Below are positions 1-9,857 of a stretch of 64,000 bases of DNA, one piece after another; position 1 is the stretch's first letter; each line of letters opens with the position of its first letter. Position numbers and translations under genes: made by a program. Source of the DNA: Maratus speciosus (lineage: Eukaryota; Arthropoda; Arachnida; Araneae; Salticidae); NCBI GenBank assembly GCA_963932465.1, contig CAWVRF010001077.1:868001-932000 (forward strand). The letters run 5' to 3'. Under the pieces are notes generated by a model. It saw nothing but the letters and a program-made list of their open reading frames with translations, ran no database searches and had not been told where the DNA came from.

Positions 1-464
1 TTTTAAAACCCCACTTCTTTTGAATTTCTTGCAACATTCTTTTCTTTCATGTTTTTAATTCCATGTGTGTTCTACAAGTGTAAGAACCAGATTTCCGAAT
101 AATTAATTAGTTTAACCCTTTATACACCGAAAGTACTTTAAATTACGATTAAAATAACGTGTTATAAAATTCATTAAAGCAATTAGTATCCCAGATAGCA
201 TGAACAATCCCAGCAAGTTTGATTTTTCTCGAAATTTTCTTGTAATGACAAATTTGACTCAACAACTTCGCAGCAAAAATGCTACAAGCTAGACGGAACA
301 TGATCGATCGCTCCCTTGAACGCTAACTTGCTGCAAAACTAATTCAACTCTGTCATAAATTCACTGACGCAAGCAATAATTCCCTTTCTAGGGCGCTTAA
401 GAAATTTAATAAGTGCGTGTGAGGAAATTTGGCGCTGAAAAACAAAAAAAAACACTTCCTTATT
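1..464. other. AT-rich non-coding stretch
   Basis: No gene is visible. A short TTAA-CCCTTTAT motif at 112-123, followed by GTACTTTAAA, resembles the motif at 63,296-63,326 and may be the edge of a decayed TTAA-type element. Confidence 0.5.
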
Positions 465-615
465 CATAGTTGCCAACCTCCCGATTTTTTGGATACCAGT
501 AAAATCTTACAAAAATGTTCAATTTATTTAATTGCGTAAATTGTGCGATTGCATACAGCAAGAATTTTTGAATAAAAATATTGGTATGAAAAAAATCGGG
601 AGGTTGGCAACTATG
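465..615. mobile_element. Palindromic (foldback) MITE, 151 bp
   Basis: The ends are inverted copies of each other. Both read CATAGTTGCCAACCTCCCGA inward and stay similar for about 35 bp. The element is flanked on each side by the hexamer CTTATT (459-464 and 616-621), which fits a target-site duplication. It has no coding capacity. The superfamily is not assigned; a 6-bp duplication does not fit Tc1/mariner (TA) or piggyBac (TTAA). Confidence 0.8.
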
Positions 616-1591
616 CTTATTGAATTTCATGATTAGAGGACCGCTGGTAAGCGTTTGATTTTGATTATTGAAATGTGGTTATTTTTTGGTAAAGATTGGT
701 GTGGTTATTTTATATTTTACTTTATAAACTACAGCTTATTTCATACAAAAATTGTGATAAATTAAAAAGTTATATTTATTTACTATGTAACGCTTACATT
801 TTTCAATAGTTAGGTTTTGGGCCATGTTAAACAAATGTTGAAAATTTTAATTTTTAATTGAATTTTTCTCAACTTTAAGGGAGTTTCTGAAATTTCGTGT
901 TAATTAATATTTGCTTTTTTTCTTGTCATTCATGAAATTCGAGCACTGTTAAATTCAGACATTCTTTTCTAGAAGAGATTTCAGCGGCGGGGTGGGGGGG
1001 GGGCATTTTAGAGATCCGGAAGTTGCACTTTTGTCCATTAAAAAGCATAACATCTCAAACCTTCCGGGAGGCAATTCCATATTCCATAGGGAATGCCTAC
1101 CCCCTACCCCCGACGAATTCCACACTGCGTTCGAGTTAATTTAAATATGAATATTTTGAATTTGTTAGTTTTCATGGTAGGAAACATGAACATGGAAACC
1201 ATGTGGTTGCAAGATAGCCATTGACCCTTCCACAGTCGGGAAACAAACTTCATATTTCTGAAAAATTACGCAACTCTTGAAGCAAGGGTCTGTTTGCGTT
1301 CGTTCTGTCTAATCGAAACTGATCTACTAATTTATCAATCATACGTGACGTAGTCTAAGACGAACCCATTTCTTCCAAATCGGAGCGGGGATTTGTCTTC
1401 TCTACGCCGCGCCGTAGAGGAAAAAGGAAAGGTTGCCATATTTCCCAAATATGCGAGGTTTTGGCACTATTTATATATATAATATTGACTTTAAAGGGGA
1501 ATTACATAAAAGCGTTAAAAATTTATATAAACTATGTTACTTTTTAATTATTACGATAATACAGAGAATTAATTATTTTTGTTTAAGTATA
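616..1591. other. Non-coding stretch with G-run and small hairpin
   Basis: No gene is seen. It holds a G-rich run at about 981-1001, and a hairpin at 1400-1419 with arms CTCTACG/CGTAGAG and a 6-nt loop in a locally GC-rich patch. The remainder is AT-rich. Confidence 0.5.
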
Positions 1592-1637
1592 CTAGGGGGC
1601 TCGGCCCCCTACGAGCTACGCTCGCCAACCCCCGTCC
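1592..1637 (-). mobile_element. Helitron/Helentron-like 3' terminus (minus strand)
   Basis: Read on the minus strand, this segment ends in a hairpin GGGGGC-CGA-GCCCCC followed by TAG, giving a CTAG end, and then TATAC. Upstream on the same strand lies GTTGGCGAGCGTAGCTCG. A second copy with the same order of motifs lies at 57,990-58,036 on the plus strand. A GC hairpin immediately before CTRR is the usual 3' signature of Helitron-type elements; the transposase and 5' end are not seen, so family membership is inferred. Confidence 0.5.
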
Positions 1638-1781
1638 AGACACCGCAGACTCTAAATGCACGCTAATTTGATCGGCTTTAAAAAGATTTCGAAAGATTGA
1701 ATTATAATTTTAAAAACAGTGGCGATCTCCCTATAAACGAATTTCTATTCATTTCTCTTTGATTGGGGAATTTTAACGCCA

Positions 1782-1960
1782 AATCCGCTGCGGTATTACT
1801 TGATTATCCTGTCGACCAATTTCGCCAAATTATATAAATCGCCAAACCACTCGCCAAATTATTCAAATTGATATAATTTTTATTAACGAAAGAACAAATA
1901 AATTCGTACAACATTAATAAAAACACAAATAAAACGTCGAAATAAAAATAACTTGTTGGC
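1782..1960 (+). repeat. Partial copy of the 20,731-21,027 MITE
   Basis: About 170 bp match the left half of the element at 20,731 in the same orientation, including the terminal segment that runs into CCTGTCGACCAATTTCGCC and the internal phrase ATATAAATCGCCAAACCA. The right terminal inverted repeat is not found downstream, so this copy is truncated. Confidence 0.7.
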
Positions 1961-3304
1961 ATATACACGTGTAACAACATTTCAAAATAAGCTAATATAA
2001 AAGGAATTAAGTAAAGAGAGTCTTTGTCTCCTGGTATTTTTTAACAAAGCGAAAAGAAAGTTCTTTTAAATGAGACATTTTAAATTAATTCTCAAAATAT
2101 CAAATAAATGTCTAGCGCAATTTCTATCTTTAAACTTTTTTGCAATATTATTTTGTGTTCATTTTATGTAATAACTATAATGTAACGTAAATATGACGTA
2201 ATTTCTCCTAAGACTTCTAATGCATGTTAATGAATTTATTATTTTACAATATCCTTTCTCTTTTAAAATTCACGTGTATACTTTTTATGACGTAATTTTT
2301 AATAAGTTCCTGCTTTTTATACGTAATTATTTAATTCTAATTTGAAAGTTTTTTTTCCTGTTTATAATACTCACGTGTACATACATTTTTAATTTGAAGC
2401 AAACATTATTGCTTGCGCTTTTTACACAGTTGGCAACAGTTTAAATTAGTACAATTTTCTGAAATCTGTAAAAAATATCTCTAGAAATGCTGAAAATTTG
2501 AATTTAAAATAGAAATAAAACCTGAAAAAATGAGTCAAAATAAAAAAATTAATGCAATCTGCACTCCGGCAAATTCTAACGCATAAAATGATCTAAAAAT
2601 GATTACACTGCCATGTATAGTTTTTGCTGCTATAAAACTTTTTTAGTGGAACGATTTTGTCCAACTTTAGCATTAAATAACTCTTAAAATAATTCTTCGA
2701 TTTGAAAACTGTCTGCATCAGCGTGTTTATCAAACACTTCTGTATAAAACCACCGATTTTCATATTTTTGTATGCATTATTTTTGTTAATATTAACGAAG
2801 AAAGGCCTCCGGTCACAAAAAAATCAAAACCGGCGGCGGCGGCGCTGACAGCGGTAGTTACTTTTTTTTAGAATAGAGAGAATTTATTAAAAATTTTGTT
2901 AAAAAATAGTATTTTTTTTTTTTTTTTTTACTAATGAATGAATTACATCTCGACTTTTTGTAATAGCGAAATACTTAAGAAATACTAATTTACTTTATTT
3001 AAGCACATCTTTCATTTTAAGAATAATCAACTGAATTGTGTATATTTGTATAGGTACTAATAGTAAAGGTAATAATATCATATTTTGGACTTTTAACTTA
3101 TATTATCTTAAAACTTAATGTATTTTTAAATACTTTTAATAACCAATAAAGATATAATTTAACACAATAGTCAATGAAAAATTTAAAAAATAAAATAAAG
3201 TAATAATTAAAGATTTTATTTTTAATTTACCAGCTTAATTTATAATATAATTACTAAAAATTTTTAAGGCAAATTAATGATCCAACTATGACATTTTTCT
3301 TAAT
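1961..3304. other. AT-rich non-coding stretch
   Basis: No gene is seen. A short (CGG)n patch at about 2831-2845 stands out against the AT-rich surroundings, and a poly(T) run lies at about 2912-2930. Confidence 0.5.
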
Positions 3305-4105
3305 TTATTTTTAGCTCGATGGACAGAAAAAAAAAAAAAAATCTACGAGCGGAAAAATTAAAAAATAGATGCATCTATAGTCCGTTTTAAAAAATGAAGA
3401 ATATCTATATGAAATAAGTTAAATTAAGAAATGCACTTGACAAAAGGAGGGGGGGGGGGGATCCTGATGTAAAATTAAAAGCGACTTGCTGTTTCAGAAT
3501 GGCAGTATTTTTTTTTTTCTTTATTTCTGTGCTGTCACGTCCGAAAATTCTGTTCAAAACGCCTGTTTTGATCTTTCCTACGTTTATTTTTTGCTCTATG
3601 GACAGAAAAAAAAATCTACGAAGGGAAATATTAAAAAGTAGATGCATCTAAAATCCGTAGCCCAGACCGCATTTTTTAAAATGAAGAATATATATATGAA
3701 ATAAGTTAAATTAATAAATGCACTTGACAAAAGGAGAGGGGGGGGGGTGTCCTGATGTAAAATTATAAGCGACTTGCTGTTTCAGAATGGCAGTATTTTT
3801 TTTCTTTATTTCTGTGCTGTCACGTCCGAAAATTCTGTTCAAAACGCCCATTTTGATCTTTTCTACATTTATTTTTTGCTCTATGGACAGAAAAAAGACT
3901 CTACGAAGGGAAATATTAAAAAATAGATGCATCTAAAATCCGTAGCCCAGACCGTATTTTTTAAAATGAAGAATATATATATGAAATAAGTTAAATTAAG
4001 AAATGCACTTTAAAAAAAAAGGGGGGGGGGGAGCTCCTGCTGTAAAATTATAAGCGACTTGCTGTTTCAGAATGGCATACTTTTCTTTAATTTTGTGCTG
4101 TACTT
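3305..4105. repeat. Three-unit tandem array, period about 287 bp
   Basis: The phrase GCGACTTGCTGTTTCAGAAT begins at 3481, 3769 and 4054, giving periods of 288 and 285 bp. Each unit runs from a GGACAGAAAAA stretch through TAGATGCATCTA and ATGAAATAAGTTAAATTA into a 7-10 base G run, then CCTGATGTAAAATTA or similar. The third unit is truncated after GTGCTGT. Short minus-strand ORFs within it are repeat by-products and not genes. Confidence 0.85.
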
Positions 4106-4429
4106 TATGTACAATCATTCCTTCTTTAGAATGAATTGTTTTCCCTTTTGAGGACTTGTTTAATATTAAAAAAAATTCTTTTGAAAAAAAAAAAAACAGT
4201 TTAAAAATGGCAAAATAAACTAAATGACAGAGAGACAGTAAAACACAGCTAATCGAGAGAGGGAAAACAGGTTTATGTCAAGGAATGAGCAAGTTATTGG
4301 CGTGAAAATTATTTCATTGCAACCCCTAGCTGTTAGTGGGGAATGGTCAAACTGAAACAGCGGGGTCATTTTCCCCCTCCAGTATCGCCTTGCACACCTT
4401 CCGTAAAATAGACTCATCTAAAAGAGGGT
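4106..4429. other. Non-coding stretch
   Basis: No gene is supported. A 65-codon minus-strand ORF at 4220-4417 has no recognisable domain. Confidence 0.4.
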
Positions 4430-4653
4430 GTTTCCCAAGTCTCATCTCGTGGTGAGTTTATAATACTTAGCCTGTTGGCTGAATGATTCTGCAACAGACT
4501 TACTACAATATCTCAAAATTCTCCTGTTTTGTGTAATCTGGAACTGGAACTGGTGTACTGTCAATGGGATACCTAGTTGCGGATCAACTGAACTCCCTGG
4601 GTATGAGTAGTTGTATATCATATCATAAGGTGCCAGTAAAATAAAGAATATCT

Positions 4654-4674
4654 GCAGTACGAAGTACTGCGCCT
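4654..4674 (+). other. Hairpin followed by CTAG
   Basis: GCAGTAC-GAA-GTACTGC forms a perfect 7-bp stem with a 3-nt loop, and GCCTAG follows directly. This resembles a Helitron 3' end, but the following bases are AAAA, not the usual T. No matching second copy was found in the window. Confidence 0.3.
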
Positions 4675-4849
4675 AGAAAAAATTTAAATGATAGATTCTA
4701 AAGGGTGAATAAGTCCCACTGCCCACGCTGGAGCCGGTATACGATCGGATGCCGGTGGCGACCACTCAAAGTCCTGACAAGGACTAGCCCACACCGCAGT
4801 ACACACGACCGATGTAAGCACCAGAAGAGCAGGAGACGAAGTGAGTAAG

Positions 4850-4930
4850 TGATAGGAAAGAGGCTATATTTATACCCGCCGGCTGCTGAGTGCAGCCAAT
4901 CAGGTGATAGCTGGGCGGGGCAACTGAATG
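4850..4930 (-). promoter_or_regulatory. Candidate RNA polymerase II promoter or solo-LTR remnant
   Basis: On the minus strand the order is GGGCGG-type sequence (CCCCGCCCAGC), an inverted CCAAT box (TGATTGGCTGC), a GC-rich spacer, then TATAAATATAG (plus 4862-4876), followed by pyrimidine-rich sequence. This is the arrangement of a TATA promoter or of the U3/R part of an LTR. The surrounding 4430-4960 block is clearly more GC-rich than its flanks. No ORF follows downstream on the minus strand, so an LTR or 5' UTR fragment of a mobile element is as likely as a host promoter. Confidence 0.3.
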
Positions 4931-4960
4931 TTGCCCGGAGAGAAAGGTAATTGAAGCTAA

Positions 4961-5287
4961 ATGACTAATATAAATAATAAAATAGTAGCGGTTTGAGAAG
5001 ACAATTAAGATAGACTAAGTGAGAGAAGCGATTAAAAGTTAAAAAATGAATAGTAAATTATAAGTGTTCACAGAACCATAAAGCAAGACCGCGAAACAAG
5101 CCAGGCGTCGGAAAACCGGAAAAGTTAATCCCCGCAAACAAAAAAAGGCCCTTTTCATTTCCATACAGTATAACATTTAAATTTAAACAGTATTACAATT
5201 ACATTAAAAGAATAAGATAAATCAAGATGCATATAATGACTAACAAAGTGCTATTATAAAACAGATTAAGAGAAGATAAGTATAGTG
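4961..5287. other. Non-coding stretch
   Basis: AT-rich sequence with no ORF or known repeat recognised. It ends at the poly(T) run that forms the poly(A) tail of the next element. Confidence 0.4.
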
Positions 5288-6262
5288 TTTTTTTTTTTTT
5301 TTTTTTTTGACTCATCTATACTTAAGAAAAGAATTTTTGGACAGGAAAGGAATATTTACAGAAGAAAGTTAAAATTCGCCTGGGTGGTGAGAACGTGTTA
5401 GCCGTAAGGCATAACCTCACCAACTCGTGAGGTTAACCTTCTGATAAGTTAAGTTCTGTAGGGAACGAATATAACTCATTTATAATTATGAAAATTTTTT
5501 GAATAGGGTTGTTACATTTTTTCATATCTTGGGATATTTTTTGAATACATTTTAACAATTTGGAGAATTTGAGCATTTCTTTCATTTCTTTAAATGCGTC
5601 AGAGATTTCTTTGAAGGTGTTAGTAAAGTTTTCCTTAAGGGGGGGGGGGGAGGTGAACTCAAAGTCTTAGCTGAAGATTTTTCGTCTTCTTTAGGGGAAT
5701 CCTGTTTATCATCGTTTTTATCCGAGTCGGGGGGGATACCGCTGTCGGTATTTTTGGTATAGTTGAAGTTTTTGAAAATATTTACAAAATCCTCAGTCAT
5801 ATTGCAAGTATGGCTTTTAGGGGGGGGGGGGGGGTGGATTTTTAGGTTTAATCTGAGCACGTTTTATATTAACTGGGTTTTTAGGGCAACCCCTGTACGA
5901 GGCTGGGTGACAGCCCTGACAGTTAGCACAAGTGGGGGTGATTCTACCAGGAAGGGTACATTGGGTGGACAAGTGGTTAGCGCTGCATTTGACACATTTA
6001 GGCTCAAAGGTGCAAATCTCGCTGGCGTGGCCATACCTCTGGCAACGGTAGCATTGTTTGACGTTATTATTGTTCCTGAAGGCCTCAATACTAACTTTAA
6101 TATCACAAAGTTCGTTTATCTGATAAATGTAATCGAAATCCTTATGGGGGAGGACATTAGCCATGTAGAGGGGCATACCCCTACCCGTTTTACGATTTTT
6201 CATCATTGCAACTCGAGTTGCAATGTGTTTTGTGTTGTCGAGTTTTGTGTAATCTAACTTTG
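5288..6262 (-). pseudogene. Jockey-type LINE ORF1 retrocopy without ORF2 (half-LINE)
   Basis: Read on the minus strand, this is the C-terminal half of a gag-like ORF1. It contains the end of a PRE_C2HC domain (MMKNRKTGRGMPLY) and three zinc knuckles (CYRCQRYGHASEIC, a CVKC-type knuckle, and CANCQGCHPASYRGC). A Lys/Asp-rich linker and a C-terminal helix region follow; the helix matches the ORF1 at 52,520-54,171 (KEMLKFSKLLKC versus KEIFKFNKFIQC). The ORF1 stop is at 5433-5435. Only about 124 nt of tail follow before a 21-nt poly(A) (poly(T) at 5288-5308). ORF2 is absent, and the 5' end is truncated near 6262. Two poly(C) runs on the coding strand (5641-5651, 5821-5834) each shift the reading frame. 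No target-site duplication was found. Confidence 0.8.
6205..6224. repeat. 20-bp perfect palindrome
   Basis: ATTGCAACTCGAGTTGCAAT is its own reverse complement. It lies inside the ORF1 remnant and codes part of its I-A-T-R-V-A-M segment. It is probably chance plus drift in a coding remnant, as no second copy was noticed. Confidence 0.6.
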
Positions 6263-6472
6263 TATTTTATAATTTACATATATTTTCATGCTATTTTTGT
6301 GGTGTGAGTTTTAACTTAAAATTTACATTATTTTTATATTTAACTTTATTAGAGATTTTCTCCTCTAATGCAACAACCACTGATGTGTGCATTCCCCATG
6401 CTATACTTGCTTTAATAATTGAAATAAATTATATCTTGCTTATAGTATATCTCAGTTTTATTAGTAATGCTG

Positions 6473-6690
6473 TATATAATGCAGGAGTCGCATTCTATAG
6501 GGAGAAATTTATTGTTCCTACCACTACTTGGAGAATAATATCTTCATTGTATCTTTCTATAGCAAAGGTTAAATAAAATTATCATGAAGATTACCAATTA
6601 GGAATAGTTCAAGTATTACATAAGCAGTAAGGGGGGGGGGGGTCCAGTGTCTGCTTATTTTTGCAGACAAGGGGGAGAGGGGGGGTGGTC
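6473..6690. repeat. G-run repeat, copy 1
   Basis: This holds CAGGAGTCGCATTCTATAGGG, then GTTCAAGTATTACATAAGCA, a run of 11-12 G, then a block reading GTCTGCTTATTTTTGCAGACA and a second G-rich tract. The first two phrases recur as inverted copies at 7297-7390 and the G-run block recurs in direct orientation at 7228-7280. An older repeat family in two rearranged copies is the simplest reading. No coding potential. Confidence 0.6.
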
Positions 6691-7227
6691 ATGGAGAATT
6701 CTCACGTAAGCATTAGACAACGAAGCAACAATACATGATATGATTTGAATGAGCGTCCTGTGGATGTTGAACGACTTGAGAAAAAAGATATGGAATAAAC
6801 AAGAATTGGAAACGAAGAATATTCCAGCCCACCAGTACATTAAAAACGTAATAATAGACACCAGACTAGAAATGTGAACGCCAAACACATATTATTCCTA
6901 TGATTCTTCTAAAAATTTTGAGTTATGTGCTTAAATAAGTTAAGGCCTGCTGTATTTCTTATTTTTTTTTTCTGGTTATTGTTCAATGCAATAAATAATA
7001 ATATATTAAAAACTATTTTGTATTCTATGAATTGTTTAAAGGCAATAAGTAACAATAAACGATTTTGTTTTCCTTCGATACCCCAAACCCTATATGTCTA
7101 TTGATGTAAATTTGCTGGATTAATAAAGTAATTTATGGCTAACTGCATTTTTTTTTTTTTTTATGGCAAACAGTGTTGATGTTTGAATGCGATGTAAGCG
7201 ATCTTAAGTAAGCAAAAAAAAAAAAAA
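6691..7227. other. AT-rich spacer between the two G-run repeats
   Basis: No gene is seen; a 77-codon minus-strand ORF at 6655-6888 has no recognised domain. Poly(T) at about 7148-7162. Confidence 0.4.
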
Positions 7228-7395
7228 AAGGGGGGGGGTCTAGCATGTGCTTATTTTTCGTTACAAAGGGGGAGGAGGGTACAAAATGTCTAAAAATATG
7301 CTTGTGTAATACTTGAACGGCCCCTTAAGGGTTCTAGTAGGAATAATAGAATTTTCCCTATATAATGCGACTCCTGTTCATTATATTGCAGATGG
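7228..7395. repeat. G-run repeat, copy 2
   Basis: This carries GGGGGGGGTCTAGCATGTGC, a purine-rich tract, TGCTTGTGTAATACTTGAAC and, further right, an inverted match of CAGGAGTCGCATT. It is the divergent partner of the copy at 6473-6690. Confidence 0.6.
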
Positions 7396-9186
7396 CTTAT
7401 AATGACACACTTTGTCACACGATTGGTGACGTTTTCCTCTGCGTTTTGTATATATGCATGTAAATAAATAATTCTTCGTAAACTATATGAAAAATTACTG
7501 AATTCAATGCGGCTTCAAGCACCTCACAAAATAGCAATATGTAACATTCTTCAATAATTAGATAAATAAGTAAATGTCAGAATTCATAAAACATGTTTAT
7601 CCCAAATGTTCAAAATCATTAACAATAAATGTTAAAACATTTTAATATAATATAATACCGTAATAAAATTATTGTAAAACGTAAGAACAAGAACTTTAAC
7701 TATTTAAGTTGATCGACCAATCTCTTTCTTGTTATAGGTGAAAAGGATGAATAATTCCGCCCCCCATTTTAAGAGTAATATTTCCACTAGGTTAGAAAGG
7801 CGTGCCTCACTTTCATTGAGAATTAAAATGAAACTTCGCTGATAAGCAATTAAATGCTTCCAAACTAAAAAAGTCACTAAAATAATAATGGAATGAAATC
7901 TTCACAATTTTTCAGACTCCGTCAATAATTCGATAAAAGCTCCAGAATATTTTCAATTCCTTATAATCTTAAATAATAAATTTCGAAACACGAAACGCAT
8001 CCACCTATACTGTAGCTTCTGTCTGTTCCCACATCTCTCTCTATACACTCTGCAATCACGCTTCAGTGAAGAAATTTTCTTTTAGAAATTTCCAGAAGCT
8101 AACATTCGTGAAGAGATTATGCTGCGATTCCATATCGCTGCCAACGCTTCTTTAAATATTTTAAAATAGTCTTTTAAATCTTATATACATAAGTTGTTAT
8201 TATAAAATAATATATAAATTTAATAGCGAATGAGGCGTATTTCTTATTAAAAAATCATATTTCTTTTGATCTCATTAAATGTTGCTACTGAAATTATAAA
8301 AATAATAACCAAAAATGCTGCATTATTATCATTATTGTTTGCTTTATTTAACTGTAAACAATATGAATATATTTTCTTGTACTCATGAAAATCGTAATAA
8401 CATATAAGAAAGCCATCGATGTACCTAAAAATAATATTTATTCTAATTTACTCTATATTTACATTCGTAATAAAAGAGAAAAATATTTTTCAGTGGACTT
8501 GATTGGTGGTGGTCGACAAAATAATAATAATCATAATAAAAATAATAAAAACAAACAAAGAAGTTTCGCCTGTTTTTAAAAATAAATATGTGAATTAGTT
8601 TGAAAAAAAAAAAAAAAAAAAAAAAAACAGTGCTAAATCTAAAAATTTCATCCAAATTTCTGTAGCATGCACTATTTTACAGAAAAACTGTTTTATAATG
8701 GGTCATTATATTAATTTAAAATTGCTAGATAAATTTGAAAGCGTGAAAAAATATTTTTTCAATCTTAGATAAGAAATCGATAAAATATAACATGAAATTT
8801 TATTTTGTTGATAATTGCGTTGTGCCTTTTTTTTCTAACTTCCCCATTTTATGTATAGCAGAAACCACTAACATTATTGCATTCCTTATGCAGCTGCAAC
8901 TCGGCTAATATTTCATATATATTTATTTACAGCTATTTACTCAATATTAAACATATTTTCAATGTTTGTGTAGTTTTTCCTTAGGTTTTTGTAAGACTCA
9001 AAAAGGCTTAATTTATAAAAACAAGCTCTCCCACCAAAATATTTGTGTGGAGTACATTCATTCCATTGCCGTATTTTGATTTAGTAATATAAAAATCTGT
9101 AACAATAAACCATCACTTTTACGGGAAAGATCTTGGCAGTGTTATTTGTGGATTACACTGTTATTTGTAGATAACTGCCCAGTTAT
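7396..9186. other. AT-rich non-coding stretch
   Basis: No gene or known repeat is recognised. A poly(A) run lies at about 8603-8627, and trinucleotide-like AAT-rich sequence at 8521-8560. Confidence 0.5.
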
Positions 9187-9283
9187 TCGACCGTTTTTAT
9201 TGAAAATGGTTACATAATCGTAATTTAACTCAAATGGTCAATAATATGGCCAAGAAACCGTTACCTTTAAAAACGGTCGAATG
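9187..9283. mobile_element. Small foldback element, about 97 bp
   Basis: The ends are inverted: TTCGACCGTTTTTATTGAAA at the left matches TTCGACCGTTTTTAAAGGTA read from the right. A related segment occurs at about 19,019-19,110 (phrases TGACCAATGAAAATG, GTCTATAAAAACAGTGCAATGA, TTTTCTGCAGA), so it belongs to a dispersed family. Confidence 0.55.
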
Positions 9284-9544
9284 AAGGATTACTATGCTGC
9301 AGAAATTTAACAGTGTAGTGTACATTTCAATTCCACATAAATTTAAAAACAAAATTATTAAAAATGACTTACTTTTTGAAAAAAATATAAGGGATGGAAA
9401 TGAAGATAATTCCGTGTTAATTTGCAATTCATCCTTGATAAGAAAAATAAATAAATAAATAAATTGGTATTCAAAATATTATATAGCAGATCAATTAGAA
9501 TATTAATCAGCAAGACCGAAAAATCTGCGTGATGATGATAATGA

Positions 9545-9635
9545 ATGCGTTCTTTAAGTTCTGACAGTGTCAAAGACATTGTTTATGTACCACCAATGCC
9601 GAAAACAAAAAGTGCAGAACTTAAAGAACGCATTT
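9545..9635. repeat. 19-bp inverted repeat at the mariner breakpoint
   Basis: ATGCGTTCTTTAAGTTCTG at 9545-9563 is the exact reverse complement of 9617-9635, which codes the ELKERI segment. The left copy sits outside the homologous reading frame. Confidence 0.85.
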
Positions 9636-9857
9636 GTGAAGCTTTCAGAACCATTGACAAAGTGATGCTACAAAATGTTTGGAACGAACTCGATTACAGA
9701 TTGGACGTATGCCGTGTAACAAAAGGGTCACACATCGCACATTTGTAACTGAAAAAAAAACTTTAAATTCATGTATCTCTTATTGTAATATGTGCAGTAG
9801 TTTTGAAAATATGATTTTTTTATATCGGGTCCATCATTTGTAACAGCCTTGTATATT
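9564..9857 (+). pseudogene. Mariner-like transposase, C-terminal fragment plus 3' end
   Basis: The reading frame from about 9566 to the stop at 9746-9748 gives VKDIVYVPPMP, ELKERICEAFRTID and LDYRLDVCRVTKGSHIAHL, the usual C-terminal tail of one group of mariner/IS630 transposases. About 110 nt of AT-rich 3' UTR follow and end near GGGTCCATCATTTGTAACAG, which is probably the 3' terminal repeat. The catalytic DDE/D core and 5' end are missing. The break is immediately preceded by an inverted 19-nt copy of part of the same coding sequence. It is a dead fragment. Confidence 0.8.

Noticed and set aside
5763..6257. 164-codon plus-strand ORF
   Set aside because: It is the complementary shadow of the minus-strand zinc-knuckle ORF1.
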